From NCBI RefSeq assembly GCF_006149005.1, contig NZ_VBSL01000016.1, forward strand, positions 89,218-153,217: DNA of 64,000 nucleotides. Direction: 5' to 3'. The position numbers and the translations under genes were made by a program. Source of the stretch: Larkinella sp. C7 (GTDB lineage: Bacteria > Bacteroidota > Bacteroidia > Cytophagales > Spirosomataceae). The number at the start of each line of letters is the position of its first letter. Position 1 is the stretch's first letter. Under the pieces are notes generated by a model. The model was not told where the DNA came from. It saw nothing but the letters and a program-made list of their open reading frames with translations, and made no database searches. Below are positions 35,438-44,654 of this stretch, in pieces.

Positions 35438-36433
35438 TTATTTATCCAGAACTACGACGTCGTTGATCAGGTAGTTTCCTTTGTCCGTCGTCAGGTTGTA
35501 GACTTTGTCAACCGTACGAACCGTATTCTGAACGGTGGCCACCTTCCAGGCCGACACGGTGCGGGTAGCGCCGTCGAAGCGGTACAGCACGTCGCCGTTG
35601 CGCAGGTCACCCAGTTTTTTCGCACCGGTTGCAGTTTGAACGGGGTGGTTGGCAGTGGCTTCCAGCAAAACCGGCTTGGTCAATGCTGCCGTGTTGCTGG
35701 CCGAAAGGTCCTGAACCGGCGTCATCCAAACCCCGGCGATGGCCAGATTGGGTTTCGCGTGGATGGTCACTTCCTGCACCCGCGCCGGAACCAGCAGCCG
35801 GGTTTTGGCATCGTAGGCCATCACTTCATCACCGGCTTTGACGTCCTGAATGGCTTTGGTCTGGCGGTCGGCCAGGGTCACCACGGCGTCGGCCGGGAAA
35901 CAGAAATTGTATTCTTCCTTCTTCTTGTCACCGCCTTCTTCCTTCGCACCGCCACCCCCCATCAGTAGGGCCATTTCGCGGGAGAGTACAAAACCGAGTG
36001 CCGACATCAAACCAGCTTCTTTTTCGCCCACATACTTCAGATCGTCGATGTAGGCATCCCAGGCTTTGCGGTCGGCACTGGCACCGGGAATGACGAACGG
36101 TTTGGTTTCTTTGGTTTTTCCATTTTCATAGATCGCCAGCAAACCCAGTTCTTTGGTATCGGCCGCCGTGAAAACTTTGTACAGATAGATTTTCCGGGGA
36201 ATCCCATCGCTGTAATTGAAAACATAGGCCGGGCGTTCTTCGTAGCGATCCAGAATGAAATCACCGGATTTGAAATAGGTATCTTTTTCCAGATTCCCAA
36301 CTTTGATGGCTTTGACGGCTTTCAGTTGATCCAGCGACATGCTGGCGGTTTGCGCCCAAACACGGGAAGAAACCAGTTGCGCGATGATCACACAACAGAC
36401 AAGCAGACATGTACGAAGTAGGTTAGTTTTCAT
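35438..36433 (-). CDS. Exported protein with C-terminal Hint (hedgehog/intein-type) autoprocessing domain
   Basis: The 331-residue product has a signal peptide (ending near SSRVWAQ, residue 28), an N-terminal domain of about 125 residues with no recognised family, a linker rich in Gly, Lys and Glu (159-175), and from Cys178 a Hint domain: CFPADAVVTLADRQTKAIQ, DVKAGDEVMAYD, ATANHPV (Thr260, His263 of block B), LRNGDVLYR and a closing NYLINDVVVLDK. It lacks the C-terminal His-Asn of splicing inteins and any C-terminal cargo, as in hedgehog-type domains that cleave their N-terminal partner. It precedes, on the same strand, nothing but a palindrome; upstream are the amine oxidase and aminotransferase genes, possibly one operon. 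Role unknown. Confidence 0.78.
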   Translation of the reverse strand: MKTNLLRTCLLVCCVIIAQLVSSRVWAQTASMSLDQLKAVKAIKVGNLEKDTYFKSGDFILDRYEERPAYVFNYSDGIPRKIYLYKVFTAADTKELGLLAIYENGKTKETKPFVIPGASADRKAWDAYIDDLKYVGEKEAGLMSALGFVLSREMALLMGGGGAKEEGGDKKKEEYNFCFPADAVVTLADRQTKAIQDVKAGDEVMAYDAKTRLLVPARVQEVTIHAKPNLAIAGVWMTPVQDLSASNTAALTKPVLLEATANHPVQTATGAKKLGDLRNGDVLYRFDGATRTVSAWKVATVQNTVRTVDKVYNLTTDKGNYLINDVVVLDK

Positions 36434-36498
36434 GGTAGATCGTTATTCAACATTCGTTATTCACTAGTCGATATTTCTTATTTTCTCAGGTAACCCGG

Positions 36499-38061
36499 TT
36501 ATTTCTTCGTGTACTCGCCAACGCGGGCGTGCAGCGAATCGACCACGCGCCGGGCGGAGGTGAACGCGCCCGCCATCCAGGCCGTCAGATAGGTCGTATG
36601 CTCCCCGGCAAAGTAAATGTTCCCATCCGGTTCGAGCAGCGACGGATAGTATTTTTTCCGTACGGCATCGTCATACAGCGCCCAGCCGCCTTCGTTGTAC
36701 GGGATTTTCTGCCAGGCCAGGGAAAACGAGTTCTCAAACTCCTGCGGGTATTGCGGATGCAGTTTGTAGCCCTGCTCCAGCGCCATTTTTTCGCGGGCGG
36801 CCAGCGACATGTCCCCCACGGCGCCCGCCCGGGCATAAAAATTATAATACCCGATCAACACGCCTTTCTTACCCATCAGACCGAACGACGGATACCAGAT
36901 TTGGTTGATATCCATGTTGGTACGGGAAATTCCGCCGTAAATCGCATCATCTTCTTCCCAAAACCGCCGTTTGAATTGCAGGCCGATTTTACCGGTTTTC
37001 ATGTAGGGAATAAAATCCGCCGACCGTTTGACCATCGGTGACAGATCGGACTCAATCTTTTTCAGAATGGGCAGCGGCAACGTACAGACGCAGAACTCCG
37101 CCGTCAGCTCGGTCGGCTTGCCGTCTTTCTGATAAACCACCCGAACACCATTTTCTGTTTTTCTCAACTCTTTCACCGGCGCATTGAACTGGATTTTTCC
37201 GGTCAGCTTTTTCTCCAGGGCCTTCGGAATCGCATCCATACCACCTACGGGTTGCAGCAGCGTCGAGTGCTGCTCGAACGTGTAATCGCCGTTGTTGTAA
37301 AAGACCGGTTGCATGTAGCCCGAACGCAGGTATTCTGTCAGGCCATACGGGTCTTCGAGATCACCGGGCATCGAACCAGCACCAGGCATCGTTTTGTAGC
37401 CCCGGCGGTTGGTGCCTTTGTAGAGCTTGCCGGTATTTAAATCGCCTTCATTTTTCAGAAAGTCGATCAGCTTTTCAACGTCTTCTTTGGTCAACTGTTG
37501 GTCGAGCGACGATTGATCCAGGGCTTTCGCCAGCAACTCGCTCGTGTAGCCCCGCAGGTCACTGTGGTATTCCCGGATGCGCATCCGTTTGTTGGCCAGC
37601 GCGCCCGTTCCGCCGTCGTTATAGAGCCAGGCCGACTCGTTGGAGCCATTGAAAATCTCGAGCGGCACGCCCAGTTCACGGCAATATTGCAACGTCAGTT
37701 GGTGGTTGTGGGGAATCCGGGCGGCTCCGCCGTTAAAGTATTGACCGTCAACAAACTTGCAAACCTGTTCGGCTCCGCCAACTTCCGTTTCCTTTGTTCC
37801 TCCGCGCACCGTCCAGACCCGGCCACCGGAACGGCTGCGGGCTTCGAGCACCGTGCAGTCGTAGCCCAGTTTGCCAAGTTCGTAGGCTGCGGTCAAACCG
37901 GCCAAACCCGCCCCCAGAATCACCACTTTGCGGGCTTTTCCGTCTTTCAGGCCATTGACCGGCAAATCAAACGCTTCGGCAGGGGCTGGTTTCAGCAGTC
38001 CCCAGGCCAGCAAGGTAGCATACGTCGCTCCGGTTGATTCAATAAAATTACGTCGGGTCAT
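36499..38061 (-). CDS. Tat-exported flavin monoamine oxidase family protein
   Basis: Oxidative deamination of an amine or amino acid outside the cytoplasm with FAD. The 520-residue product starts with a Tat signal (TRRNFIEST), then the FAD motif LGAGLAGLTAAY (49-60), LEARSRSGGRVWTVRG (72-87) typical of MAO/L-amino-acid oxidases, and the C-terminal FAD motif NIYFAGEHTTYLTAWMAGA. No cysteine suited to covalent flavin attachment is seen at the usual C-terminal position. It lies 65 bases before the Hint-protein gene and 101 bases after the aminotransferase gene (gap filled by a palindrome). Substrate unknown. Confidence 0.9.
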   Translation of the reverse strand: MTRRNFIESTGATYATLLAWGLLKPAPAEAFDLPVNGLKDGKARKVVILGAGLAGLTAAYELGKLGYDCTVLEARSRSGGRVWTVRGGTKETEVGGAEQVCKFVDGQYFNGGAARIPHNHQLTLQYCRELGVPLEIFNGSNESAWLYNDGGTGALANKRMRIREYHSDLRGYTSELLAKALDQSSLDQQLTKEDVEKLIDFLKNEGDLNTGKLYKGTNRRGYKTMPGAGSMPGDLEDPYGLTEYLRSGYMQPVFYNNGDYTFEQHSTLLQPVGGMDAIPKALEKKLTGKIQFNAPVKELRKTENGVRVVYQKDGKPTELTAEFCVCTLPLPILKKIESDLSPMVKRSADFIPYMKTGKIGLQFKRRFWEEDDAIYGGISRTNMDINQIWYPSFGLMGKKGVLIGYYNFYARAGAVGDMSLAAREKMALEQGYKLHPQYPQEFENSFSLAWQKIPYNEGGWALYDDAVRKKYYPSLLEPDGNIYFAGEHTTYLTAWMAGAFTSARRVVDSLHARVGEYTKK

Positions 38062-38073
38062 CCTTAATCAGTT

Positions 38074-38160
38074 AAGAATTATGAGTTATGAGTTAAGAAT
38101 TTAAAAACCGCGTCAGTCAACCGTACAAGTCACCAACTCTTCACTCATCACTCTTCACTC
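38074..38160. repeat. Imperfect palindrome of GAGTTAAGAA/TCACTC words
   Basis: Left words TTATGAGTTATGAGTTAAG (38078-38096) face right words CTCTTCACTCATCACTCTTC (from about 38138). The arms are imperfect; the centre has ACCGCGTCAGTC, resembling the GACGCG core of other palindromes. It fills the aminotransferase-amine oxidase gap. The words match those at 40643-40747. Confidence 0.6.
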
Positions 38161-38162
38161 TA

Positions 38163-39350
38163 TCAGGCAATTTTCTTGAAGACATCCATGAAAAGGCCCA
38201 TTTCGTCGACAGTGCCGATGCTGACGCGGCAATAGGGCTGGGCGTTGTGTTCGCGGGTTGAGGTCAGAATGCCGTTGCCAAACATCTCCTTTTCGAAGGT
38301 TTTGGTTTTCATCCGAATCGGAAACAGGACGAAGTTTGCGTACGAGGGAACGTATTCGTAGCCCTTCTCTTTCAGGCCTTTATAGAGCAATTCGCGGGCT
38401 TTTTCATTTTCAGTGCGGCAAAAGTTCTGCCATTCCAGGTCCTGGTAGCTGGCAATACCGGCTTTCAGGGTGGTAACACTCGGGTTCCATTCGCCCCGGG
38501 AATAGTTCTGAAGTTCAGTCAGGAATTTTTCGGGACCAATGGCGTAGCCCAACCGCAAACCGGCAAAACCGTGGATTTTGGAGAACGTCCGGGTCAGGAA
38601 GATGTTGTGACCCTCGGCCACGAGTTTCGGCAGCGCCGGGCGGTCTTCGGGTTTCAGAAAGTCGATGTAGGCTTCGTCGATGAATACCGGAAGTTTCGGC
38701 GAAACTTCCTTGCAGAAAGCCACCAGTTCGGCCGCCGGAACCACCGTGCCGGTCGGATTGTTGGGGTTGCAAATGTACACCAGCTTCGTATCCGGCGTGA
38801 TTTTCGCCTTCATAGTCGCCAGGTCGTAGCGGTATTCTTTCGTCAGCGGAACGGCTTCGATTTTGGCACCGAACTTCTTGGCGCATCCCAGAAAATCGTC
38901 GTAGGTAAACTGGCTGGTCAGGATGGTTCCGCCCGCGCCTTTGGCCGCGCTGCCGGCAAAATAAACCGCCATCGCCGTCAACAATTCCGACGACCCGGCT
39001 GAGAGCATGATATTTTCGGGTTTAACCCCTTCACGGGCGGCAATCAGTTGTTTCAATTCCTGGCCTTCGAACATCGCATACCGGTTGCTGGTTTCGACGG
39101 CTTTCAGGATGGCGTCTTTGGCTTTTTGGGAAATCCCGTGCGGGTTTTCGTTGAATGCAATGCGGGCCTTTAGCTTAGGCATTTCCCGGCCCAGTTGAGC
39201 AAACTCATCGATGAGGGTTTGTTCATGCAGGGCATTGGCGGCAACCGGGTTCCATACCGCCCGACCCAGTGCGGTCCGGCTCAGGGATAATCCGGCGGTA
39301 AACAGCGCACCGGTGCGTAACAAATTCCTGCGGGTGATGGGGTGATCCAT
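38163..39350 (-). CDS. Tat-exported class I/II PLP aminotransferase (histidinol-phosphate aminotransferase-like)
   Basis: The 395-residue product has a twin-arginine signal (TRRNLLRTGALF), which is unusual for a PLP enzyme, then a fold type I aminotransferase: AFNENPHG (65-72), SAGSSELL, CNPNNPTG (194-201), DEAYIDF (225-231), and the Schiff-base lysine in TFSK (Lys258) with GLRLGYA. The closest general family is HisC-like. No other histidine-biosynthesis gene is nearby and the Tat signal argues against a role in cytosolic histidine synthesis. It is the first gene of a putative three-gene unit with the amine oxidase and Hint protein. An AT-rich 400-base region upstream should hold its promoter. 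Confidence 0.88.
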   Translation of the reverse strand: MDHPITRRNLLRTGALFTAGLSLSRTALGRAVWNPVAANALHEQTLIDEFAQLGREMPKLKARIAFNENPHGISQKAKDAILKAVETSNRYAMFEGQELKQLIAAREGVKPENIMLSAGSSELLTAMAVYFAGSAAKGAGGTILTSQFTYDDFLGCAKKFGAKIEAVPLTKEYRYDLATMKAKITPDTKLVYICNPNNPTGTVVPAAELVAFCKEVSPKLPVFIDEAYIDFLKPEDRPALPKLVAEGHNIFLTRTFSKIHGFAGLRLGYAIGPEKFLTELQNYSRGEWNPSVTTLKAGIASYQDLEWQNFCRTENEKARELLYKGLKEKGYEYVPSYANFVLFPIRMKTKTFEKEMFGNGILTSTREHNAQPYCRVSIGTVDEMGLFMDVFKKIA

Positions 39351-39754
39351 GATTTCGTAGAGTTGGTAAGTTTTTGTACTAAACTACGATAAGATTTTAT
39401 TATTTCCGAATAAAGCCAAATCCAATTTCGTCATTTCAAAAATAGTCAAAATTTCCAAAATGCTTTCTGAATGAAAGTAGATTTATATTCTTTTTATAAT
39501 AATTCCTACTTTATACTTAAAAAATAAGCTTGTTTTATCGTAAAAATTATAAAATTATCATAAATGAGTTTATTTTTAAACTTCTACCGAATCGGGTATT
39601 TGGGCCTCAAAATGCGTAGTTTCCCCGAAAAAGTGCGTAGAAAGATTTAGTACCGCAGTCAGAAAAATGCCGAATATTTGATATACTTACCGCCTACTCA
39701 AAAAGCGTATCCACCGACCCGGTTTTCAGCGACATAACCTAAAATTTTTCCGGA
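39351..39754. other. AT-rich divergent intergenic region
   Basis: 404 bases without a gene between the aminotransferase (minus) and ABC ATPase (plus). The part 39390-39580 is strikingly AT-rich compared with its GC-rich surroundings. I see no ORF and no repeat; it presumably holds promoters for both directions, but no strong match to the Bacteroidota -33/-7 consensus stood out. Confidence 0.6.
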
Positions 39755-40657
39755 ATGAAACTTACGATTCAGGATTTGAATAAGACCTATTCAAATGGGG
39801 TCAAAGCCCTGCACGACGTCACCCTGACCATCCCGCAGGGCATGTTTGGGCTGTTGGGGCCGAATGGCGCGGGCAAGTCCTCACTGATGCGCACCATCGC
39901 CACCCTGCAGGAAGCCGACAGCGGCCAGATTCTGCTGGAAGATACCACCTTCGGAACCATCGACGTGCTTCGTCAGAAAGACAGCATCCGGCGGGTTTTG
40001 GGCTATCTGCCCCAGGAATTTGGCGTATATCCGAAGGTGTCGGCCGAAACCATGCTCGACCACATTGCCAGCCTGAAAGGCATCAGCAACAGCCGGGAAC
40101 GCAAACTGATCGTCGAAGCCCTGCTCGAAAAAGTGAATCTGGCGCACGTCAAAAAGAAAAATCTGGGCACGTTTTCGGGCGGGATGAAACAGCGGTTTGG
40201 CATTGCCCAGGCCCTGATTGGCAACCCCAGCCTGATTATTGTCGATGAACCCACCGCCGGTTTGGACCCCGCCGAGCGCAACCGTTTCCACAACCTGTTG
40301 TCGGAAATCGGTGAAAATACGGTCGTCATTCTCTCGACGCACATCGTAGAAGACGTCACCAACCTCTGCTCCGACATGGCCATCATCAGCCTCGGCAACG
40401 TCATCGCCCAGGGGCACCCCGCCGACCTCGTGGCCGCCATTCAGGGAAAAATCTGGCGCAAGATCATCGAAAAACCCGAGTTGGACAATTACAAGGCCAA
40501 CCACCAGGTCATTTCGACACAACTCAAGGGCGGAAGGACCCAGATTCACATTTACAGCGACAGTCCGCAACTCGGTTTTGAACCCGTCGAAGCCGACCTG
40601 GAAGACGTCTACTTCTCCAAAATCACCAGCCACCAGGAAGTAAGAGTGATGAGTTAA
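39755..40657 (+). CDS. ABC transporter ATP-binding protein
   Basis: The 300-residue ATPase has Walker A GPNGAGKSS (35-43), Q-loop LPQEFG (85-90), signature FSGGMKQR (140-147), Walker B IIVDEPTAGLDP (161-172) and H-loop STHIVED. A C-terminal extension of about 80 residues follows the nucleotide-binding domain, as in ABC-2 type exporters. It forms a pair with the permease/M1 peptidase fusion 90 bases downstream; the gap is occupied by a palindrome. Substrate unknown; such pairs occur widely in Bacteroidota. Confidence 0.93.
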   Translation: MKLTIQDLNKTYSNGVKALHDVTLTIPQGMFGLLGPNGAGKSSLMRTIATLQEADSGQILLEDTTFGTIDVLRQKDSIRRVLGYLPQEFGVYPKVSAETMLDHIASLKGISNSRERKLIVEALLEKVNLAHVKKKNLGTFSGGMKQRFGIAQALIGNPSLIIVDEPTAGLDPAERNRFHNLLSEIGENTVVILSTHIVEDVTNLCSDMAIISLGNVIAQGHPADLVAAIQGKIWRKIIEKPELDNYKANHQVISTQLKGGRTQIHIYSDSPQLGFEPVEADLEDVYFSKITSHQEVRVMS

Positions 40658-40747
40658 GAGTGAAGAGTTCAAAATTAAAAATTCAACGCGTCGCCAACCA
40701 CTCGGGCGGCCAACTCTTAACTCATCACTCTTAACTCATTACTCTCT
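40643..40747. repeat. Palindrome of GAGTTAAGAGTGA words between ABC genes
   Basis: Left arm 40643-40669 (AGAGTGATGAGTTAAGAGTG) starts inside the 3' end of the ATPase gene; right arm 40711-40736 (AACTCTTAACTCATCACTC) is its complement. The centre contains AACGCGTCG. It separates two genes expected to be made together. Confidence 0.85.
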
Positions 40748-43700
40748 ATGTTTTGGAACATCTTTACTTTTGAACTGACCTATCGGCTGAAGCGTCCGGC
40801 CACGTATTTATATGGCCTGCTCCTGTTTTTATACGCTTTTCTAATCCTGATTTACGGCAACGGCCCGGCTTCTGAAAAAGCGAACGTCAACTCGCCCTAC
40901 GCCATTTCGTACCTGCTGATTCTCATGAGTGTTTTCGCCACCATGATGAGTTCGGCGGTGATGGGCGTGCCGGTTTACCGCGACATCGAACACAACACCC
41001 GCTCCTACTTCTTCTCCTACCCCATCAGCGAACGCGGCTACCTGCTGGGGCGGTATCTGGGTTCATTTCTCATCCTGATTGCCATCATGAGCTGTGCCTG
41101 CGTCGGTATTGTGCTGGGGTCGCTGCTGGGACCGGTATTGAACCTGGCCGACAACGTGGAACGCTACGGCCCGATCCGGCTGTGGGATTACGTGCAGCCG
41201 ATGCTGGTTTTCGTCATTCCGACGATCTTTTTTACGGGAAGTCTGTTTTTCAGCCTGGTGGCGCTGACCCGCAACGTATTTGTGACCTATGCCGGGAGTC
41301 TGCTGCTTTTCATCGGGTATTTGCTGGGCATTACGCTGGCGTCGGATCTGGAAAACAAGGACATTGTCGATCTGCTCGATCCGTTTGCGCTCAATACGTT
41401 CACGAACGCGACCAAATACTGGACGCCCGCCGAACAGAACGAACTCCACGCCGGGCTGGAAGGCAATGTACTGCTGAACCGGTTGTTGTGGGGCGGAATT
41501 GGGTTGGCGACCCTGCTGTATACGGTTTTTCGGTTTGATTTTCAGCGGTTTCTGGCCATCAAACTGGGTAAGAAATCGAAAGCCGACGGGGTTACGGAAA
41601 AAGCAAAACCGCTCGCTACGCTGCCCGTGGCCGAGAAAATCTATTCCACCAAGGCGTATCTCACGCACCTGTTCCGATTGACGAAACTGGAATTCGGCAA
41701 CATCATCAAAGACGTTTATTTTCTGGTCATTTTGATGGGGGGCGTGTTGTTTCTGTTTCTGGATGGCTGGTTTGCCGACCAGATTATGGGAACGCGCTCG
41801 CTGCCGACGACCTATTACATGATTGAGGTAAAAGACTTCGATTACATTCTGTTTGTCTTTATTCTCATTATTTTCTACACCGGCGAGAGCGTTCACCGCG
41901 ACAAAGCCGTTCGGTTTGATAACATTGCCGACGCGCTGCCCGTCCCGAACTGGGTGACCTACGGATCGAAGTTTCTGGCCCTGGTCGGCATCTGTTTTCT
42001 GCTGGTCAATCTGGTGATTGTCAGTGGCGTGTTGAACCAAACCGTCAAAGGGTATTTCCAGTATGACTTCAACCAGTACTTTACCGATCTCTACCTGATC
42101 GAGTTTCCCGAATACCTGCAACTGCTGATGCTGGCTTTTTTTGTCCACATTATGGTCAACAGCAAGTTTACGGGTCACATCATCACGATCGGAATCTGGG
42201 TTGTGCTGATCGCGCTGCGGAATTTTGCGGAACTGGACTATAACCTGTTTTTCTACAGTTACACGCCCGGTTACCGGATCTCGGACATGAACGGTTTCGG
42301 GCATTTTCTGAAACCGCTGCTCTGGTTCAATCTCTATTGGCTGGCGTTTGGCTTTGCGCTGTTGATCGTCGGCAATCTGTTCTGGAACCGGGGTTCGGAA
42401 GGCGACCTGAAAACCCGCTGGCGATTGGCTAAACTGCGGTTCACCCGCTTGCCGCTGATGGCCCTGGTCGTTTGTCTGCTCATCTTTGTGGGTTCCGGCA
42501 TCTGGATTTACTACAACGTCAGCGTGCTGAACAAGTACCAGACCGCCGACGAAACCCGGGAATTGCAGGCCGAGTACGAGAAAAAATACAGCCGCTACGA
42601 ACGCGTCGCGCACCCGAAAATCACGGATTTAAAAGTAAAAATCGACCTCGTGCCGGAAGAACGACGCGTGACGGCCAACGGTATTTTTACGATTGTCAAC
42701 AAAACCGCCCGCCCGCTCGATTCGCTGCACCTGCTGTTCAGTTCGCCGGAATACAATCATCCAAAAACCAAAACGCTGCTGATCGACGGCAAAAACCCCA
42801 AAATCCTGCTGAAAGACACGGTTTTCCGGTATTACATCTACCAACTGCCCCGAACCCTCCAGCCCGGCGATACGGCCCGCATGGAAGTCACGATTACGGC
42901 CCAACCCAGAGGATTCACCAACAGCGGCTTAAACCGGGAACTGGTCTACAACGGCACGTTTTTCGATACGGGCATTTTCCCGACCTTTGGCTACAACCCC
43001 AACGGAGAGCTGACCAGCGACAAATACCGCAAAAAATTCGGTTTGCCCATCAAGCAATACCAGCAGCCGCCCTACACCGATGCCTGGGGCCGCAGCAATT
43101 TTCTGTTTACGCAGGACGGCGACTGGATTACGTTTGAAGGCACCGTTAGCACCGCGCCCGACCAGATTGCGATCATGCCGGGGTATCTGCAAAAGGAATG
43201 GTCGGCCAACGGACGCAAGTATTATCACTACAAAATGGACGCGCCCATCGCCTATTTCATGAACGTCAGTTCGGCCCGCTATGCCGTCAAACGCGATGTC
43301 TGGAAAGGCCCGGATGGAAAAACCGTCAACATCGAAGTGTATCACCACCCCGCGCACGGCCGCAACATCGACCGGTATGTGAATTCGGTGAAAGCATCGA
43401 TGGATTATTACAACCAGTATTTCAGCCCGTATCAGTTCCGGCAAATGCGGATTATGGAGTTTCCGCGCTACGCCGGTTTTGCGCAGTCGTTTCCGAATAC
43501 TGTGCCCTATGCCGAGAGTTTCGGCTGGGTGGGCGACTTCCGCGATCCCGACAAAACCGACTATGCCTATTACGTGACCGCGCATGAAGTGGCGCACCAG
43601 TGGTGGGGCCATCAGGTGATGCCGAGCAACACGCGGGGCGCCAACCAGATTTCGGAGTCGATGGCGGAATATGCGTCGCTGATGGTGCTGAAAAAGACCT

Positions 43701-44377
43701 ACGGCGACAACATCATGCAGTCGCGTCTGAAATACAGCCTCGACCGCTATTTGCGCGGTCGGTCGTCGGAAGACAAGTTTGAGGAAACCCTGCTCGACAA
43801 CGATACGCGGGCGTACGTCTGGTACGACAAAGGCTCGGTGGTACTGTTTGCCTTGCAGGATTACATCGGCGAAGAACGGCTCAACCGCGCTTTCCGGGAC
43901 TATGTGGAGAAAGATGCTTTTCAGCAAAAAGCGCCCTTTACGACCAGCCGCGACTGGTATCGCTACATCAAAGCCGCCACGCCCGACTCCCTGCACTACT
44001 TCTTGACCGATAATTTCGAAAAAATCTCTCTTTACGAAAACCGCATCACGGAAGCCAAAGCCGAGCCGCTGAAAAACGATCAGTACAAAGTGACGATGAC
44101 CGTGCAGACCAAAAAGCTGTATTACGACAAGGCCGGAAAAGAAACCGGGGTAGGCAAAACCAAAGACCTGATCGAGATCGGCATTTTCGCAGCCGATGCG
44201 AAAAACAAGAAAGGCATGACGGAAAAGGTGCCGCTCTATCTGAAAAAGCAGTGGTTAGCGCCGGGGGTTCATAAACTGGAATTCGTGGTGAAAGGCAAAC
44301 CCGCCAAAGCAGGTATCGACCCCTACAACAAGCTGATCGACCGGGTGTCTGACGACAACGTGAAGCCGGTGGATTAA
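40748..44377 (+). CDS. ABC-2 permease fused to M1-family zinc aminopeptidase
   Basis: The 1209-residue protein begins with an ABC-2 type membrane part: helix groups around residues 20-40, 55-75, 100-130, 155-205, then after a charged linker (about 275-310) a second set (about 325-345, 370-385, 415-435, 455-500, 530-560, 575-595). From about residue 620 a large extracytoplasmic domain follows with the gluzincin motif HEVAHQWWGH (near 946) and the downstream zinc-ligand Glu in SESMAEY about 20 residues later. The usual GAMEN element is replaced by a sequence around PYAESFGWV. Fusion of permease and peptidase is known in Bacteroidota. It pairs with the ATPase just upstream; a peptide-related substrate is an inference. 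Confidence 0.92.
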   Translation: MFWNIFTFELTYRLKRPATYLYGLLLFLYAFLILIYGNGPASEKANVNSPYAISYLLILMSVFATMMSSAVMGVPVYRDIEHNTRSYFFSYPISERGYLLGRYLGSFLILIAIMSCACVGIVLGSLLGPVLNLADNVERYGPIRLWDYVQPMLVFVIPTIFFTGSLFFSLVALTRNVFVTYAGSLLLFIGYLLGITLASDLENKDIVDLLDPFALNTFTNATKYWTPAEQNELHAGLEGNVLLNRLLWGGIGLATLLYTVFRFDFQRFLAIKLGKKSKADGVTEKAKPLATLPVAEKIYSTKAYLTHLFRLTKLEFGNIIKDVYFLVILMGGVLFLFLDGWFADQIMGTRSLPTTYYMIEVKDFDYILFVFILIIFYTGESVHRDKAVRFDNIADALPVPNWVTYGSKFLALVGICFLLVNLVIVSGVLNQTVKGYFQYDFNQYFTDLYLIEFPEYLQLLMLAFFVHIMVNSKFTGHIITIGIWVVLIALRNFAELDYNLFFYSYTPGYRISDMNGFGHFLKPLLWFNLYWLAFGFALLIVGNLFWNRGSEGDLKTRWRLAKLRFTRLPLMALVVCLLIFVGSGIWIYYNVSVLNKYQTADETRELQAEYEKKYSRYERVAHPKITDLKVKIDLVPEERRVTANGIFTIVNKTARPLDSLHLLFSSPEYNHPKTKTLLIDGKNPKILLKDTVFRYYIYQLPRTLQPGDTARMEVTITAQPRGFTNSGLNRELVYNGTFFDTGIFPTFGYNPNGELTSDKYRKKFGLPIKQYQQPPYTDAWGRSNFLFTQDGDWITFEGTVSTAPDQIAIMPGYLQKEWSANGRKYYHYKMDAPIAYFMNVSSARYAVKRDVWKGPDGKTVNIEVYHHPAHGRNIDRYVNSVKASMDYYNQYFSPYQFRQMRIMEFPRYAGFAQSFPNTVPYAESFGWVGDFRDPDKTDYAYYVTAHEVAHQWWGHQVMPSNTRGANQISESMAEYASLMVLKKTYGDNIMQSRLKYSLDRYLRGRSSEDKFEETLLDNDTRAYVWYDKGSVVLFALQDYIGEERLNRAFRDYVEKDAFQQKAPFTTSRDWYRYIKAATPDSLHYFLTDNFEKISLYENRITEAKAEPLKNDQYKVTMTVQTKKLYYDKAGKETGVGKTKDLIEIGIFAADAKNKKGMTEKVPLYLKKQWLAPGVHKLEFVVKGKPAKAGIDPYNKLIDRVSDDNVKPVD

Positions 44378-44383
44378 GAGTAA

Positions 44384-44478
44384 TTGTATCGCAGAGTTAA
44401 GCGGAGAATATCAGAGGGCAGCAGAGTTTTTTTCTCTAATAAACTCTGATATCCTCCGCTCACTTCTGCGATACAACA
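44384..44478. repeat. Palindrome downstream of the ABC/M1 fusion gene
   Basis: Left arm from 44384 (TTGTATCGCAGAGTTAAGCG, then GAGAATATCAGAGG) pairs with right arm 44442-44478 (AAACTCTGATATCCTCCGCT, then TCTGCGATACAAC). The arms are imperfect and may act as a terminator for the ABC operon. The rest of the gap up to 44654 should contain the promoter of the cellulase gene; no clear consensus was seen. Confidence 0.82.
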
Positions 44479-44654
44479 ACCTTCATCACAAGCCCTTCTG
44501 TCCGGCAATCTAAAAATCACGCCCGTGATCTGAGCCGGTAAAATAGACAATTGAATGCCTGAATTATGCACTTCAGCGTGCTTCCTCTATAGTGCTGGTT
44601 GTTTTGGAATCTACTTTACAGATTCAATCTTTTTATTCACCAAACAACAAAAGC

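Noticed and set aside
35438..36433. Polymorphic toxin or intein call for the Hint protein
   Set aside because: There is no C-terminal toxin domain and no His-Asn splice end, and no immunity gene lies next to it.
38163..39350. Histidine-biosynthesis hisC
   Set aside because: The Tat signal and the absence of any his gene nearby argue against it despite HisC-like motifs.
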